From: Leifsonia sp. 71-9
Lineage (GTDB): Bacteria; Actinomycetota; Actinomycetes; Actinomycetales; Microbacteriaceae
NCBI RefSeq assembly: GCF_001898805.1
Contig: NZ_MKVJ01000017.1
Location: forward strand, 15,180 to 61,973
Reading direction: 5' to 3'
DNA: 46,794 nt
Shown here: positions 1 through 8,639 of the stretch, piece after piece
Layout: every line of letters starts with the position of its first letter
Position numbering within the stretch: the first letter of the stretch is position 1
Translations under genes and position numbers: made by a program
The notes under the pieces: model-generated
What the model was told of the DNA's origin: nothing
Seen by the model: the letters and a program-made list of their open reading frames with translations, nothing else
Databases searched by the model: none

Positions 1-1
1 C

Positions 2-427
2 GTCGTGGCGACCCCGGCGGAGGCCGACTACGCGATCGTCCGCACCCACGCGCCGTTCGAGGTGCGGGCGACGACGTTCGAGAACTTCTTCCACCAGGGC
101 TCGCTCGACTTCACAGAGGAGGCCGTGGAGCACCTCCGCTCGCTCGCCGCGGCCGTGCCGACCATCGTCGACGTGCACCTCGACCGCCCGGCCATCCTCA
201 CGCCGTTCGTCGACGCCCCCGCCGCGATCGTGGCGAACTACGGAGCCAACGCACGCGCTCTGCTCGACGTGCTCACCGGCGCGGCGACCCCCAGCGGAGC
301 GCTCCCGTTCGATCTGCCGTCGAGCATGGCGGCCGTCGAGGCCAGCCGCGAGGACGTCCCGTTCGACACGAAGGACCCGCTGTTCCGCTTCGGGCACGGG
401 TTGTCGCTGGAGCGGCGGAACGCCTGA
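2..427 (+). CDS. Glycoside hydrolase family 3 beta-glucosidase, C-terminal part (truncated by window edge)
   Basis: The open frame enters from the left edge, so only the last 141 or so residues are seen. They match the GH3 C-terminal domain: a stretch ending in VPTIVDVHLDRPAIL, then the AIVANYGANARALLDVLTG segment, the TPSGALPFDLP motif where GH3 enzymes carry their 'G-x-L-P' turn, and the FRFGHGLS tail. GH3 enzymes remove non-reducing-end glucose, xylose or related sugars. The catalytic nucleophile domain lies upstream of the window, so substrate cannot be judged. The internal GTG at 5 is not a convincing start because the homology continues to the edge. A GC-rich hairpin follows the stop. 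Confidence 0.85.
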   Translation, partial: VVATPAEADYAIVRTHAPFEVRATTFENFFHQGSLDFTEEAVEHLRSLAAAVPTIVDVHLDRPAILTPFVDAPAAIVANYGANARALLDVLTGAATPSGALPFDLPSSMAAVEASREDVPFDTKDPLFRFGHGLSLERRNA

Positions 428-431
428 ACCG

Positions 432-460
432 TGGGGCCCCGGAGGCTGTCCGGGGCCCCA
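432..460. terminator. Bidirectional hairpin terminator
   Basis: Arms at 432-443 (TGGGGCCCCGGA) and 449-460 (TCCGGGGCCCCA) form a 12-bp perfect stem with a 5-nt loop. It lies between the converging GH3 gene and the small membrane protein gene. There is no long U-tract, which is usual for high-GC actinobacteria. Confidence 0.6.
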
Positions 461-466
461 TCCGCG

Positions 467-919
467 TCAGGGCGTGCTCAGCGGGATGCCGGCCAGGGGG
501 AACGCGTCGATGAGGATCCACTGCCGTCGGTGGTCGTCGCGTTCGCGGCGCAGTTGCAGGAGCACGCCCGCCGACGACGCGACCAGGGGCCGCTTGGTCT
601 GGAGCAGCCGCTTCGCGTCGACGCCATGGTGGCCGGCGCGGGCCAGGGCGTCGGCGAGCTCGCGACGGGTCGAGGCGTTGTAGCTCGACCAGGTGAGCGC
701 GCAGATGAGGCTGAGGATCCCGAACAGCAGCATGAGGCCCGCGCAGAGGAGCACCGCTCCGAAGGCCCGGGTGGAGAACGAGGCCACGTACACGATGAGG
801 TTCGCGAACGCGGCGGCCACGAACAGGCTGCCGGTGACGTAGTACGCGATCAGCCAGCCCCGTGCTTTGGCGCCGTGGTCGTCCGGGATGGCGATGCCGC
901 TCGTGGCGGGCTGGATCAT
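467..919 (-). CDS. Small two-helix membrane protein of unknown function
   Basis: I do not recognise the family. The 150-residue product begins MIQPATSG; I chose the ATG at 919 because AGGGGGAG sits just upstream, rather than the longer frame to 985. Two hydrophobic segments (about residues 22-45 and 52-75, the second containing GAVLLCAGLMLLFGILSLICAL) are followed by a basic cytoplasmic-looking tail with alternating Arg/Lys. The last 45 residues (RPLVASSAGVLLQLRRERDD) may form a compact beta segment. It stands alone, convergent with the GH3 gene, so context gives no function. Confidence 0.6.
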   Translation of the reverse strand: MIQPATSGIAIPDDHGAKARGWLIAYYVTGSLFVAAAFANLIVYVASFSTRAFGAVLLCAGLMLLFGILSLICALTWSSYNASTRRELADALARAGHHGVDAKRLLQTKRPLVASSAGVLLQLRRERDDHRRQWILIDAFPLAGIPLSTP

Positions 920-1025
920 GGAACTCCCCCTGACGGTCGCGCAGCGGCGTCCGTGACGGCTGCGGGTCGTGATGGCCTCACTCACAACCTAGACGGCCCG
1001 AGCCGCCGCGGTCAGGAGTCGTGCA

Positions 1026-2114
1026 TCAGGCCGCCTTCGGGTGCGCGCCGACCAGCTCCTGAACGGCCTTCGTGACGGCGGCGAACTCGTCCTGCTTCCG
1101 TGCCACGATCTCGAGGGCGTCGAGGCCGACCGCGAGGAGGTCCTCCGTCAGCTCGCCCGGGTCGTGGAACTTGTGGCTGACGTCGCCGGCGAGCCCGCCC
1201 TCCAGCGCGAGGCGGCCCACCAGGTCGAGCTTGAGCACCTTCGTGCCCTCGGCGAAGCTGACCTTGTCGAGATCGATCCAGACCATGTTCGGCCGCGTCG
1301 TCGACTCGAACGCGTAGCGCTTGTTGGTGAGGTCGAGCACGACCTGCCAGATCGTCTGCGACGCATCGGGCTTGCCCGGCTCCGGCGTGCGGAACGGCTG
1401 CGCGGCGTTGCGGATGATGCTGAACATGGCCGCCATCGCGTCGAGCTGCGTCTTCGGCTGCACCTGGTGCGCGACGTAGAACGAGGCGCGCGCGAAGCGA
1501 TCGCTCGCGAGCGTCGATCCCGGGAGCGGCTGGTCGCCGCCGAGCCCCTCGACCTTCTTCACGAGCTCCAGCTGCTGGTCGAACGTGGGGGAGTTCGTCA
1601 TCACCTGGTAGTCGCGGCTGTGGTAGACCTTCGGCTTGCCGTCGGTGTACTCGATGATCGCCGAGTCCCCGGTGGCGTCGTTGATCGCGAGGTGCAGCGT
1701 CGGCACGATGTGGCCGGTGGGATCGAAGAGCTGCGCGATCTCGACCTGCGACGTGTTCGTCCACTCCACGGCCTCGGCGACCGTCGCGAAATTGTCGAGG
1801 TAGTACTGCAGCCACACGGCCTGACTCAGCTGCGTGGCGTCGGCCTCCGGCGTGCCGTAGTCCGACTCCGCGAGCCACAGGACGTGACCGGCGAAACCCT
1901 CCTCGTTCATCCCGTCGGTCGCGATGAGGTCGAAGGCGGTGGCGACGATGCTGCCGTACTTCGCCTTCCAGGTCAGGGTGCCGTTGGCGCCGTCGGTGCG
2001 CTCGATCCCGCGCGGCAGCTTCCACAGGTTCGTCAAGAGATCCATGTGGAAGTCCATGTTCCGTCCGACGATCACCGATCCGTTGGCGTCGGGCCAGACA
2101 ACTCGTGTGCACAT
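1026..2114 (-). CDS. Linear amide C-N hydrolase (choloylglycine hydrolase / penicillin V acylase family)
   Basis: An Ntn hydrolase of about 362 residues. The chosen start makes the protein begin Met-Cys-Thr-Arg, so Met removal exposes the Cys nucleophile, as in bile salt hydrolases and penicillin V acylases. Other family signs are the early GRNMDF segment, the NDATGDSAIIEY strand (about residues 178-190) and the MTNSPTFDQQL motif carrying the oxyanion Asn. No signal peptide is visible, so it probably acts in the cytoplasm on a linear amide (N-acyl amino acid, bile-salt-like or acyl-homoserine-lactone-like). A start at 2123 (MRAMCTR) is also possible and has a GAGAGA-like RBS. It is divergent from the ABC/monooxygenase operon, so a shared substrate is plausible but unproven. 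Confidence 0.88.
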   Translation of the reverse strand: MCTRVVWPDANGSVIVGRNMDFHMDLLTNLWKLPRGIERTDGANGTLTWKAKYGSIVATAFDLIATDGMNEEGFAGHVLWLAESDYGTPEADATQLSQAVWLQYYLDNFATVAEAVEWTNTSQVEIAQLFDPTGHIVPTLHLAINDATGDSAIIEYTDGKPKVYHSRDYQVMTNSPTFDQQLELVKKVEGLGGDQPLPGSTLASDRFARASFYVAHQVQPKTQLDAMAAMFSIIRNAAQPFRTPEPGKPDASQTIWQVVLDLTNKRYAFESTTRPNMVWIDLDKVSFAEGTKVLKLDLVGRLALEGGLAGDVSHKFHDPGELTEDLLAVGLDALEIVARKQDEFAAVTKAVQELVGAHPKAA

Positions 2115-2373
2115 CGCTCGCATCCGTTCTCTCGTTCCGGCCCTCGGCGTCTCGGAGGGCTGAGCACTCCCCATCCTGGTCGCCGCCACGCCGTGGCCGA
2201 ATAGGTGATCTGGGGAGGTGCGGATCGCGCGAGCACACACCCCCCGCTACGCGCAAACTTTGTGACGTCCATTGCGTGCCGCTACCGACTGTGACGGGGA
2301 GGGTCGCGGTGGGCCGCTGGGGAGTCCTAGCCTCGGTCCACCCCCGACCCCCTCCCGTTCGAAGGACACCCCC

Positions 2374-3534
2374 ATGAAGAAGCTCCTCCGTGGCGCGGCC
2401 GTTGTCTCCGTGGCCTCGCTCACCATCGTCGGCCTCGCCGCCTGCGCCAGCGACTCCGCAGCGTCGACGGACAGCTCGTCCGGAAAGAGCACCGTGTACT
2501 TCGGCGTCTCGGCCGCGACGACCGGCCAGTACGCGCAGTACGGCGAGCAGTTCAAGGAGGCCTTCGACCTGGCGGTCGAGCAGGTCAACGCGAAGGGCGG
2601 CATCGACGGGCACCCGGTCGCGCTGAAGTACGAGGACTCGCAGTCCGACCCGAAGCAGTCGGTGGCGGTCGCGCAGAAGTTCGTGGGCGACGACAGCATC
2701 AGCCTGGTGTTCGGCGACTACTCGTCGGCGGCCTCCATCCCGGCGTCGCCGATCTACACCGCGGGCAAGCTGCTGCAGTACGGCTTCAACAACTCCAACC
2801 CCGACTTCACGGCCAAGGGCACGCAGTACCAGTGGTCGACCTCCATCACCACGAGCGCCACGTACACGTGGACGGCCGACTACATCAAGAAGCAGGGCAT
2901 CGACTCCGTCGGTGTCAGCTACCTCAACACCGCCGACTGGGGCATCCCCGCGTTCGACGCCTTCAAGGCGGAGGCCAAGAAGGTCGGCCTGAAGATCACC
3001 GACGCGGAGGGCGTGCTCGACACCTCCGACGACTACCGGCCGTCGCTGACGAAGGCCGTGGCCGGCAAGCCCGAGGCGTTCGTGCACATCGGCTACGGCC
3101 CTGACGCGGCGAAGATCGTCACGCAGCTGCGCGCGATCGGCTACGACAAGACCTTCTACGGAGGCCAGGACGAGGAGTCGTTCGACGGCACCAAGGACGC
3201 CGAGGGTGCGATCAACGGCGCCGAGTTCCTCGCCTCCAACCCGGCGAAGGAGGTGCAGGACTTCGTGAAGGCGTTCAAGAAGAAGTACCCGCAGGAGACC
3301 GAGGTGACCGGCTTCGAGGCCGGCGCCTACGACGCCCTCAACGTGGCCGTCGCGGCGGCGAAGATCGGCGGCACGAGCCGGGAGGGCATCCTCGCGGGCT
3401 TCAAGAAGGTCAAGGACGTGCCGAGCGTCGTCTACGGGAAGATCACCTTCGACCAGTCGACCCGCCGCGTCGCGTCGCCGCAGCTGACCCCGAGCATCCT
3501 GAAGGACGGCAGCTGGGTCGCGTACAACGGCTAG
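2374..3534 (+). CDS. Branched-chain-amino-acid-type ABC transporter substrate-binding lipoprotein (LivJ/LivK-like)
   Basis: A 386-residue periplasmic-binding-protein type I receptor. It has a lipoprotein signal peptide with the lipobox LAAC (Cys24) and begins at ATG 2374 with GAAGGA upstream. The body shows the family pattern: FGVSAATTGQYAQYG at the ligand-binding N-terminus, AFDLAVEQVNAKGGIDGHPV, the DPKQSVAVAQKFV helix, and TGFEAGAYDALNVAVAAAKIGG near the end. Although named for Leu/Ile/Val, the family also binds amides, urea and aromatic acids. Here it heads an operon with oxidative enzymes, so the ligand may be a catabolic substrate instead of an amino acid. Confidence 0.9.
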   Translation: MKKLLRGAAVVSVASLTIVGLAACASDSAASTDSSSGKSTVYFGVSAATTGQYAQYGEQFKEAFDLAVEQVNAKGGIDGHPVALKYEDSQSDPKQSVAVAQKFVGDDSISLVFGDYSSAASIPASPIYTAGKLLQYGFNNSNPDFTAKGTQYQWSTSITTSATYTWTADYIKKQGIDSVGVSYLNTADWGIPAFDAFKAEAKKVGLKITDAEGVLDTSDDYRPSLTKAVAGKPEAFVHIGYGPDAAKIVTQLRAIGYDKTFYGGQDEESFDGTKDAEGAINGAEFLASNPAKEVQDFVKAFKKKYPQETEVTGFEAGAYDALNVAVAAAKIGGTSREGILAGFKKVKDVPSVVYGKITFDQSTRRVASPQLTPSILKDGSWVAYNG

Positions 3535-3558
3535 TCCGTCGACGCCACCGCACTCACC

Positions 3559-5361
3559 ATGCTCGACACTCTGATCGCCGGCCTGCTCCGAGGGAACGTC
3601 TACGCCCTCGGAGCGGTCGGCATCTCCCTCGTCTTCGGCGTCATGAACGTCGTCAACTTCGCGCAGTTCTCGTTCTTCGGGCTCGGCGCGATGCTGTCCT
3701 GGTTCTTCATCGTGAAGATCGGGCTCCCGTTCTGGCTCGCCCTGATCGTCGTGCTCGCGATCTGCGGAGCGCTCGGCCTGCTCATCAACGTGACCGTCGT
3801 CCGCCCGCTGGCGAAGTACCTGCCGCTGGCGGCGATGCTCTCGACGTACGCCATCTCGCTGATCCTGGACAACGCGTCGCAGATGGCGTTCAGCGCACAG
3901 TTCCGCGTCTTCCCCGACGTGCTGCCGACCTCCAACCTGCACATCGGCAACATGCGGTTCGGCACCTCGGACGTCGTGATGCTCGGGACGACGGCGGTCA
4001 TCATGATCGTGATGACGCTGTTCCTGAAGTACGGCAAGGTCGGCCGCGCCATCCGCGCCACCGCGCAGGACCAGGAGGCCGCCCTGCAGATGGGTATCCC
4101 CGTCGGCCAGGTGCAGCACGTGTCGTTCGTGATCGCCTCCGCGCTCGGCGGTCTCGCCGGCGTCTTCATCGCCCTCTACGTCGGCGTCGCGAACCCGACC
4201 TCGGGCCTGGATGTCGGCCTCACCGCGTTCGTCGCGGCCACGCTCGGCGGCCTCGGGTCGCTGGTGGGGGCGGTGATCGGCGGCTTCGTGCTGGGCGTGC
4301 TGGAGGCGTTCGGCATCCACTTCTTCGGCGACACGGCACGCGAGATCATCGTGTTCGTCATCCTGATCGTGGTGCTCATCGTGCGGCCGGGCGGGCTGCT
4401 CGGCAAGGTGCCGCTGGTCTCGAGCGAACCGCTGACGGGCACCTTCCTCGGCAAGGGCCGGCCGATCCGCATCCCGCGCTGGGTGTGGCTGGCCGCCTTC
4501 GTCGTGGGCGGGGTCGTCATCCCGCTCGTCGCGAACGACTACGTGCTGACCACGGGCACCCAGGTGCTGATCTACGCGATCATCGCGGCCGGGTTCACGG
4601 TGACCGCCGGGCAGGCGGGGGTGATGGCGCTCGGTCAGGCGGGCCCGATCGCGATCGGCGCGTACACCTCGGCCCTGCTCTCGCTCTACCTGCACTTCCC
4701 GTTCTGGGTCGCGCTGCCCGTCGCCGGGATCGTCGCCGCCGTGGTCGCCTCCATCCTCGCGTCGCCGATCTGGGGCGTGAAGGGCCACTACATCTCGATC
4801 GCGACGCTGGGCCTCGGCATCGCCATCGTCGCGGTGATCCAGCTGGTGCTGCCGCAGGGCCTCTACAACATCCCGGTGCCCGAGTGGTTCGGGACGCCGC
4901 TGAACACCCCGCAGGCGTACTACCTGATCGACTTCGGCGTGCTCGTGCTGACGCTGCTCGTGATGTGGCGGATCCGCCGGTCGCACCTCGGCAAGGTGAT
5001 CTCGTCCGTCGGCTCCGACGAGGTGGCGGCGCTCGCCTCGGGAGTCCGCGGGCGCAACTACAAGGCGCTCTCGTTCGCCGTCTCGGGCTTCTTCGCGGGC
5101 ATCGGCGGCTCGCTGCTCGCGCACCAGTACACGTACATCGACCCGACGATCTTCACCATGCTGATGTCGCTGCTGGTGGTGACCATCGTGATCCTCGGCG
5201 GGATCAACCTGCCGTACGGGGCCGTGATCGGCGCCATCGTGCTGATCGGGGCGATGGAGCTGCTGCGGTTCACGCCCGAGCTGCGCATCATCGTCTACGG
5301 GCTGGTCCTCATCCTCGCGGTGCGGTTCCGGCCGGGAGGGATCCTGGTGAAGAACGCATGA
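3559..5361 (+). CDS. Fused LivH-LivM-type ABC transporter permease
   Basis: A 600-residue membrane protein joining the two permeases that are usually separate. The LivH half (about residues 1-285) includes GAVGISLVFGVMNVVNFAQFS and the EAA-like loop around RAIRATAQDQEAALQMGI. The LivM half (about 310-600) includes AGQAGVMALGQAGPIAIGAY, VKGHYISIATLGLGIA and ending RPGGILVKNA. Each half has the expected run of hydrophobic helices. The start at 3559 has no clear Shine-Dalgarno sequence, and 24 nt separate it from the binding-protein stop, so translation may be coupled. Its stop overlaps the next start (ATGA). Confidence 0.9.
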   Translation: MLDTLIAGLLRGNVYALGAVGISLVFGVMNVVNFAQFSFFGLGAMLSWFFIVKIGLPFWLALIVVLAICGALGLLINVTVVRPLAKYLPLAAMLSTYAISLILDNASQMAFSAQFRVFPDVLPTSNLHIGNMRFGTSDVVMLGTTAVIMIVMTLFLKYGKVGRAIRATAQDQEAALQMGIPVGQVQHVSFVIASALGGLAGVFIALYVGVANPTSGLDVGLTAFVAATLGGLGSLVGAVIGGFVLGVLEAFGIHFFGDTAREIIVFVILIVVLIVRPGGLLGKVPLVSSEPLTGTFLGKGRPIRIPRWVWLAAFVVGGVVIPLVANDYVLTTGTQVLIYAIIAAGFTVTAGQAGVMALGQAGPIAIGAYTSALLSLYLHFPFWVALPVAGIVAAVVASILASPIWGVKGHYISIATLGLGIAIVAVIQLVLPQGLYNIPVPEWFGTPLNTPQAYYLIDFGVLVLTLLVMWRIRRSHLGKVISSVGSDEVAALASGVRGRNYKALSFAVSGFFAGIGGSLLAHQYTYIDPTIFTMLMSLLVVTIVILGGINLPYGAVIGAIVLIGAMELLRFTPELRIIVYGLVLILAVRFRPGGILVKNA

Positions 5362-6215
5362 GCGAGCCGCTGCTGGACGTGAGCGACCTCGCGCGCCACT
5401 TCGACGGGGTGAAGGCCGTGGACGGCATCTCCTTCTCCGTCGCGCCGGGGGAGGTCGTCTCCATCATCGGGCCCAACGGCTCGGGCAAGACGACGACCCT
5501 CAACCTGATCACCGGCACCTTCCGGCCCAACAGCGGGACGATCTCGCTGGAGGGGGAGCGGATCGAGCGCGCCGACAGCGCGCGGATCGCCGAGCACGGC
5601 ATCGCCCGCACCTTCCAGAACGGGCGCGTCTTCGCGACCCTGTCCGTGGCGGACAACATCGAGGTGGGGCTCCACTCGACCCTCCGCGCGAACCGCCCGT
5701 TCCGCCGGCTGTCGAACCTGTTCCTGCTGCGCTGGATCCCGCTGCTCGCGGAGCTGTACATCGCGATCGTCGGGACGCCGGCCTCCCGCCGCGAGCAGAA
5801 GGAGATCGACGCGGTCGTCGAGTCGGAGATCGACCGGTTCGAGGCGCGCCTCGGGCCGCGCCGCGACGACCCGGCGTACTCGCTCAGCTACGCCAATCGT
5901 CGCCGCACCGAGATCGCCCGGGCGCTGGCGCTCGCGCCCCGGCTGCTCGTGCTCGACGAGCCGACGGCCGGCATGAACCAGTCCGAGACGGGCGAGGTGC
6001 TCGAACAGCTGCTGGAGCTCAAGGCGGCCGGGCAGACCATCCTGCTGGTGGAGCACAAGCTCGACCTCGTGATGACCGTCTCGGATCGGGTGATCGTGAT
6101 GGACGGCGGCCGCATCATCGCCGAGGGGCGCCCGGACGAGGTGCGCACGAACCCCGCCGTGGTCGAGGCGTACCTCGGCCGCCGCCGCGGCCTGGGAGGG
6201 GTGGACCTCAAGTGA
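5358..6215 (+). CDS. livG: ABC transporter ATP-binding protein, LivG type
   Basis: A 285-residue ATPase starting in an ATGA overlap with the permease fusion. Walker A is GPNGSGKT (about residues 39-46), the Q-loop is FQNGRVF, Walker B is LLVLDEPTAGM, and the H-loop is LVEHKLDLV. The signature region reads LSYANRRRTEIARAL, the Liv-type LSYGxxR variant with Gly replaced by Ala. A longer Arg-rich segment between Q-loop and signature (about 105-145) is typical of LivG proteins. With the following LivF it forms the heterodimeric motor of this importer. Confidence 0.92.
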   Translation: MSEPLLDVSDLARHFDGVKAVDGISFSVAPGEVVSIIGPNGSGKTTTLNLITGTFRPNSGTISLEGERIERADSARIAEHGIARTFQNGRVFATLSVADNIEVGLHSTLRANRPFRRLSNLFLLRWIPLLAELYIAIVGTPASRREQKEIDAVVESEIDRFEARLGPRRDDPAYSLSYANRRRTEIARALALAPRLLVLDEPTAGMNQSETGEVLEQLLELKAAGQTILLVEHKLDLVMTVSDRVIVMDGGRIIAEGRPDEVRTNPAVVEAYLGRRRGLGGVDLK

Positions 6216-6937
6216 CCGAGCTGCTCGCACTGGACGACGTGAACGTCTACTACGGCCCGTTCCACGCGCTGCGGGGCAACTCGCTCACCGTGGGGGAGGG
6301 GGAGATCGTCTCGCTCCTCGGCGGCAACGCCAGCGGCAAATCGACGACGATGAAGACCATCCTCGGCCTGGTCCGGCCCAAGTCCGGCACCGTCCGGTTC
6401 GCAGGAGAGGACGTCACGCACGCCCCCACCCGCCGCCGGATCGCCGCCGGCATCGCCTCGGTCCCGGAGGCGCGGCGCGTGTTCCCCGAGATGACGGTCG
6501 ACGAGAACCTCATCGCCGGGGCGTACACCCGGCGCGACAAGGCCGGCGTGGCCGAGGACCTCGAGCGGATGCGCACCCACTTCCCCCGCCTCGCCGAGCG
6601 CCGCCGCCAGCAGGCCGGGACGCTGTCGGGCGGGGAGCAGCAGATGCTCGCGTTCGCCCGCGCGCTGATGAGCCGGCCCCGCCTGGTCTGCATGGACGAG
6701 CCGACGATGGGACTGTCGCCGAAGCTCGTCGATCAGGTGCTCGACGAGATCGTGCGGATCAACCGCGAGCTCGGCGTCGCCGTGCTGTTCGTCGAGCAGC
6801 AGGCGGAGCTGGCGCTCTCCATCGCCTCCCGCGGCTACGTGCTCGCGACGGGCGCGATCGTGCTCGAGGGCACGGCGCAGGAGTTGCTCGACGACCCTCA
6901 GATCCAAGAGGCGTACCTCGGAAAGGCGGGACAGTGA
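6212..6937 (+). CDS. livF: ABC transporter ATP-binding protein, LivF type
   Basis: A 241-residue ATPase. Its GTG start overlaps the livG stop (GTGA). The sequence shows LDDVNVYYGPFHALRG at the N-terminus, Walker A GGNASGKS, the LivF hallmark ASVPEARRVFPEMTVDENL, the canonical signature LSGGEQQMLAFARAL, Walker B LVCMDEPTMGLSP and a C-terminal EAYLG motif. It completes a five-domain importer: one receptor, one fused permease and two ATPases. Confidence 0.92.
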   Translation: MTELLALDDVNVYYGPFHALRGNSLTVGEGEIVSLLGGNASGKSTTMKTILGLVRPKSGTVRFAGEDVTHAPTRRRIAAGIASVPEARRVFPEMTVDENLIAGAYTRRDKAGVAEDLERMRTHFPRLAERRRQQAGTLSGGEQQMLAFARALMSRPRLVCMDEPTMGLSPKLVDQVLDEIVRINRELGVAVLFVEQQAELALSIASRGYVLATGAIVLEGTAQELLDDPQIQEAYLGKAGQ

Positions 6938-7974
6938 CCGGCACGGCCCAGCGACCCCAGCGGCTCGGGTTCTTCACCCGGCTGCTCGACGACGGGAGCG
7001 CACTCGACCGCTACCGCAACGCGATCGACCAGTTCGTGCGCGCGGAGGAGGTCGGGCTCGACAGCGTCTGGGTCGCCCAGCATCACTTCCACGAGAACGA
7101 GGGCGGCCTCCCGGCGCCGTTCGTGCTGCTCGCGCAGGCGGCGGCGCGCACCTCCCGCATCCACCTCGGCACCGGAATCGTGACGCTGCCCCTGGAGGAG
7201 CCGCTGCGCGTCGCGGAGGACGCCGCCGTGCTGCAGCTGCTGTCGGGCGGCCGGGTGGAGCTCGGGATCGGTTCGGGAGGCACGCCCTCCTCGTTCCCGC
7301 CGTTCGGCCACGAGTCGGGCGACCGCGCCGCGATCTACGACCGGCACCGCGAGACGCTGGTGGCCGCCCTGCGCGGGGACGAGCTCACATCGGACGGCGG
7401 TGCGCTGTATCCCGCCGCACCCGACCTGCTCGGGGCGATCTGGGAGGCGACCTTCTCGGCCGCGGGCGCCGAGCGCATCGGGCGCCGGGGCAACGGCCTC
7501 ATGCTCTCCCGCACCCAGCCGCGGAAGAACTGGACCGACCCGACCTCACCCGAGCTGCAGGAGGCCATCGTCGACGCCTACCTGGCCGCGCTCCCGGAGG
7601 GCGTCGAGCCGCGCATCCTGGCGTCGCGATCGGCGCTGGTCGTCGACACCGAGGCGGAGGCGGCCGCGTGGATCCGGCGCGGCATCGACCGCGGGCGCAG
7701 CTTCATCGACGCGCAGGGGCTGGAGGTGCCGGACGGGGTCTCCGACGCCGAGCTGCTGGCCTGGCTCGACGTGCACATCGGGACGCCGGAGCAGGTGCTG
7801 GCGACGCTGCGCACCGACACGATCCTGGCGCGCGCGACCGACGTCGCCTTCCAGCCGCACCCCATCGACCCGCCGCACGCCGCGGTGCTGCGCTCCCTCG
7901 AGCTCATCGCCGCCGAGGTCGGGCCCGCACTCCTCGACTGGGCGCCGGCCCTGCCTGCGCCCGCGCACCGCTGA
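6934..7974 (+). CDS. Luciferase-like (LLM class) flavin-dependent monooxygenase
   Basis: A 346-residue TIM-barrel flavoenzyme whose GTG start overlaps the livF stop (GTGA). LLM features include LGFFTRLLDDG at strand 1, DSVWVAQHHFHENEGGLPAPFVLLAQAAARTSRIHLGTGI split over two conserved strands, LSGGRVELGIGSG at the FMN phosphate site, and HIGTPEQV in the C-terminal third. It resembles the subgroup of FMN-dependent luciferase-like enzymes recorded as the KPN_01858 family, which travels with ABC importers and CMD-domain proteins (recalled, not searched). It probably oxidises the compound brought in by the preceding transporter. The reaction is unknown. Confidence 0.88.
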   Translation: MTGTAQRPQRLGFFTRLLDDGSALDRYRNAIDQFVRAEEVGLDSVWVAQHHFHENEGGLPAPFVLLAQAAARTSRIHLGTGIVTLPLEEPLRVAEDAAVLQLLSGGRVELGIGSGGTPSSFPPFGHESGDRAAIYDRHRETLVAALRGDELTSDGGALYPAAPDLLGAIWEATFSAAGAERIGRRGNGLMLSRTQPRKNWTDPTSPELQEAIVDAYLAALPEGVEPRILASRSALVVDTEAEAAAWIRRGIDRGRSFIDAQGLEVPDGVSDAELLAWLDVHIGTPEQVLATLRTDTILARATDVAFQPHPIDPPHAAVLRSLELIAAEVGPALLDWAPALPAPAHR

Positions 7975-8051
7975 CCCGCTGAACCCCGCGGAGAGCCCGC
8001 CCTTCCGCCCTCCGACCCACAGACCCCCGCGAACCATCGAAAGGACCGTCC

Positions 8052-8639
8052 ATGCCCACCGACGTCATCGACCAACTGGTCGGCATCGCCCCCGGCGACG
8101 CCCTCGACGCCCTCCGCGACCAGCGGCCGAGCGCGCGCGCCAACGCGCAGGCCAGCTACGACGCCCTCTTCCACTCCGACGAGCGGGAGGAGGTCGGCCA
8201 GCGCGAGCGGCTCGCCATCGCCTACTGGACGGTCGCGCTCTCGCAGTCACCCACCGCCTCCCACTATCGCGACCTGCTCGCGGCGGAGGACGCCGACCTG
8301 CTCGCCGCCCTCGAGGCCGCGCTGCCCGGAGCGCTCACCGAGGGCCCGTACGGCGACTACCCCGCCGGGCCGCTGACCGTCGAGAACGTCGCCGGTCTCG
8401 TGTGGGCACCCGACGCGGCGCTGTCCGCGGCGGCCGGCGAGCGTCTCGCCGCCGCGCTCGCCCACACGCACCTGCTCGTCTACCGCCCGCGCGACTCGTC
8501 GGCCGACGCCCTGCAGGCCCTGCTCGACGCCGGCTGGTCCACCACCGGCATCGTCACGCTGTCCCAGCTCGTCGCGTTCCTCAGCTTCCAGCTCCGCGTC
8601 GTCGCGGGGCTCACCGTCCTGAAAGGAGAGCTCGCATGA
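8052..8639 (+). CDS. CMD-domain protein of the Avi_7170 type, lacking the redox cysteine pair
   Basis: A 195-residue alpha-helical protein with a good RBS (GAAAGGA at 8039-8045). The pattern YDALFHSDEREEVGQRERLAIAYWTVALSQSPTASHYRDLL and the C-terminal STTGIVTLSQLVAFLSFQLRVVAGL fit the carboxymuconolactone-decarboxylase/AhpD fold. No cysteine occurs anywhere, so it cannot work as a CxxC peroxidase. It may be a scaffold, a non-redox lyase or a partner subunit of the next gene's product. Start and stop overlap the next gene by ATGA, supporting co-translation. Confidence 0.8.
   Translation: MPTDVIDQLVGIAPGDALDALRDQRPSARANAQASYDALFHSDEREEVGQRERLAIAYWTVALSQSPTASHYRDLLAAEDADLLAALEAALPGALTEGPYGDYPAGPLTVENVAGLVWAPDAALSAAAGERLAAALAHTHLLVYRPRDSSADALQALLDAGWSTTGIVTLSQLVAFLSFQLRVVAGLTVLKGELA

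Noticed and set aside
2115-2373. Riboswitch in the leader of the Liv-type operon
   Set aside because: No conserved aptamer pattern could be recognised; the 259-bp divergent gap shows only weak promoter-like hexamers.
1012-5124. Very long Arg/Asp/Glu-rich open frame on the minus strand
   Set aside because: It lies opposite the intact receptor and permease genes and has the low-complexity RHDR-type composition of antisense frames in high-GC DNA; no domain is recognisable.
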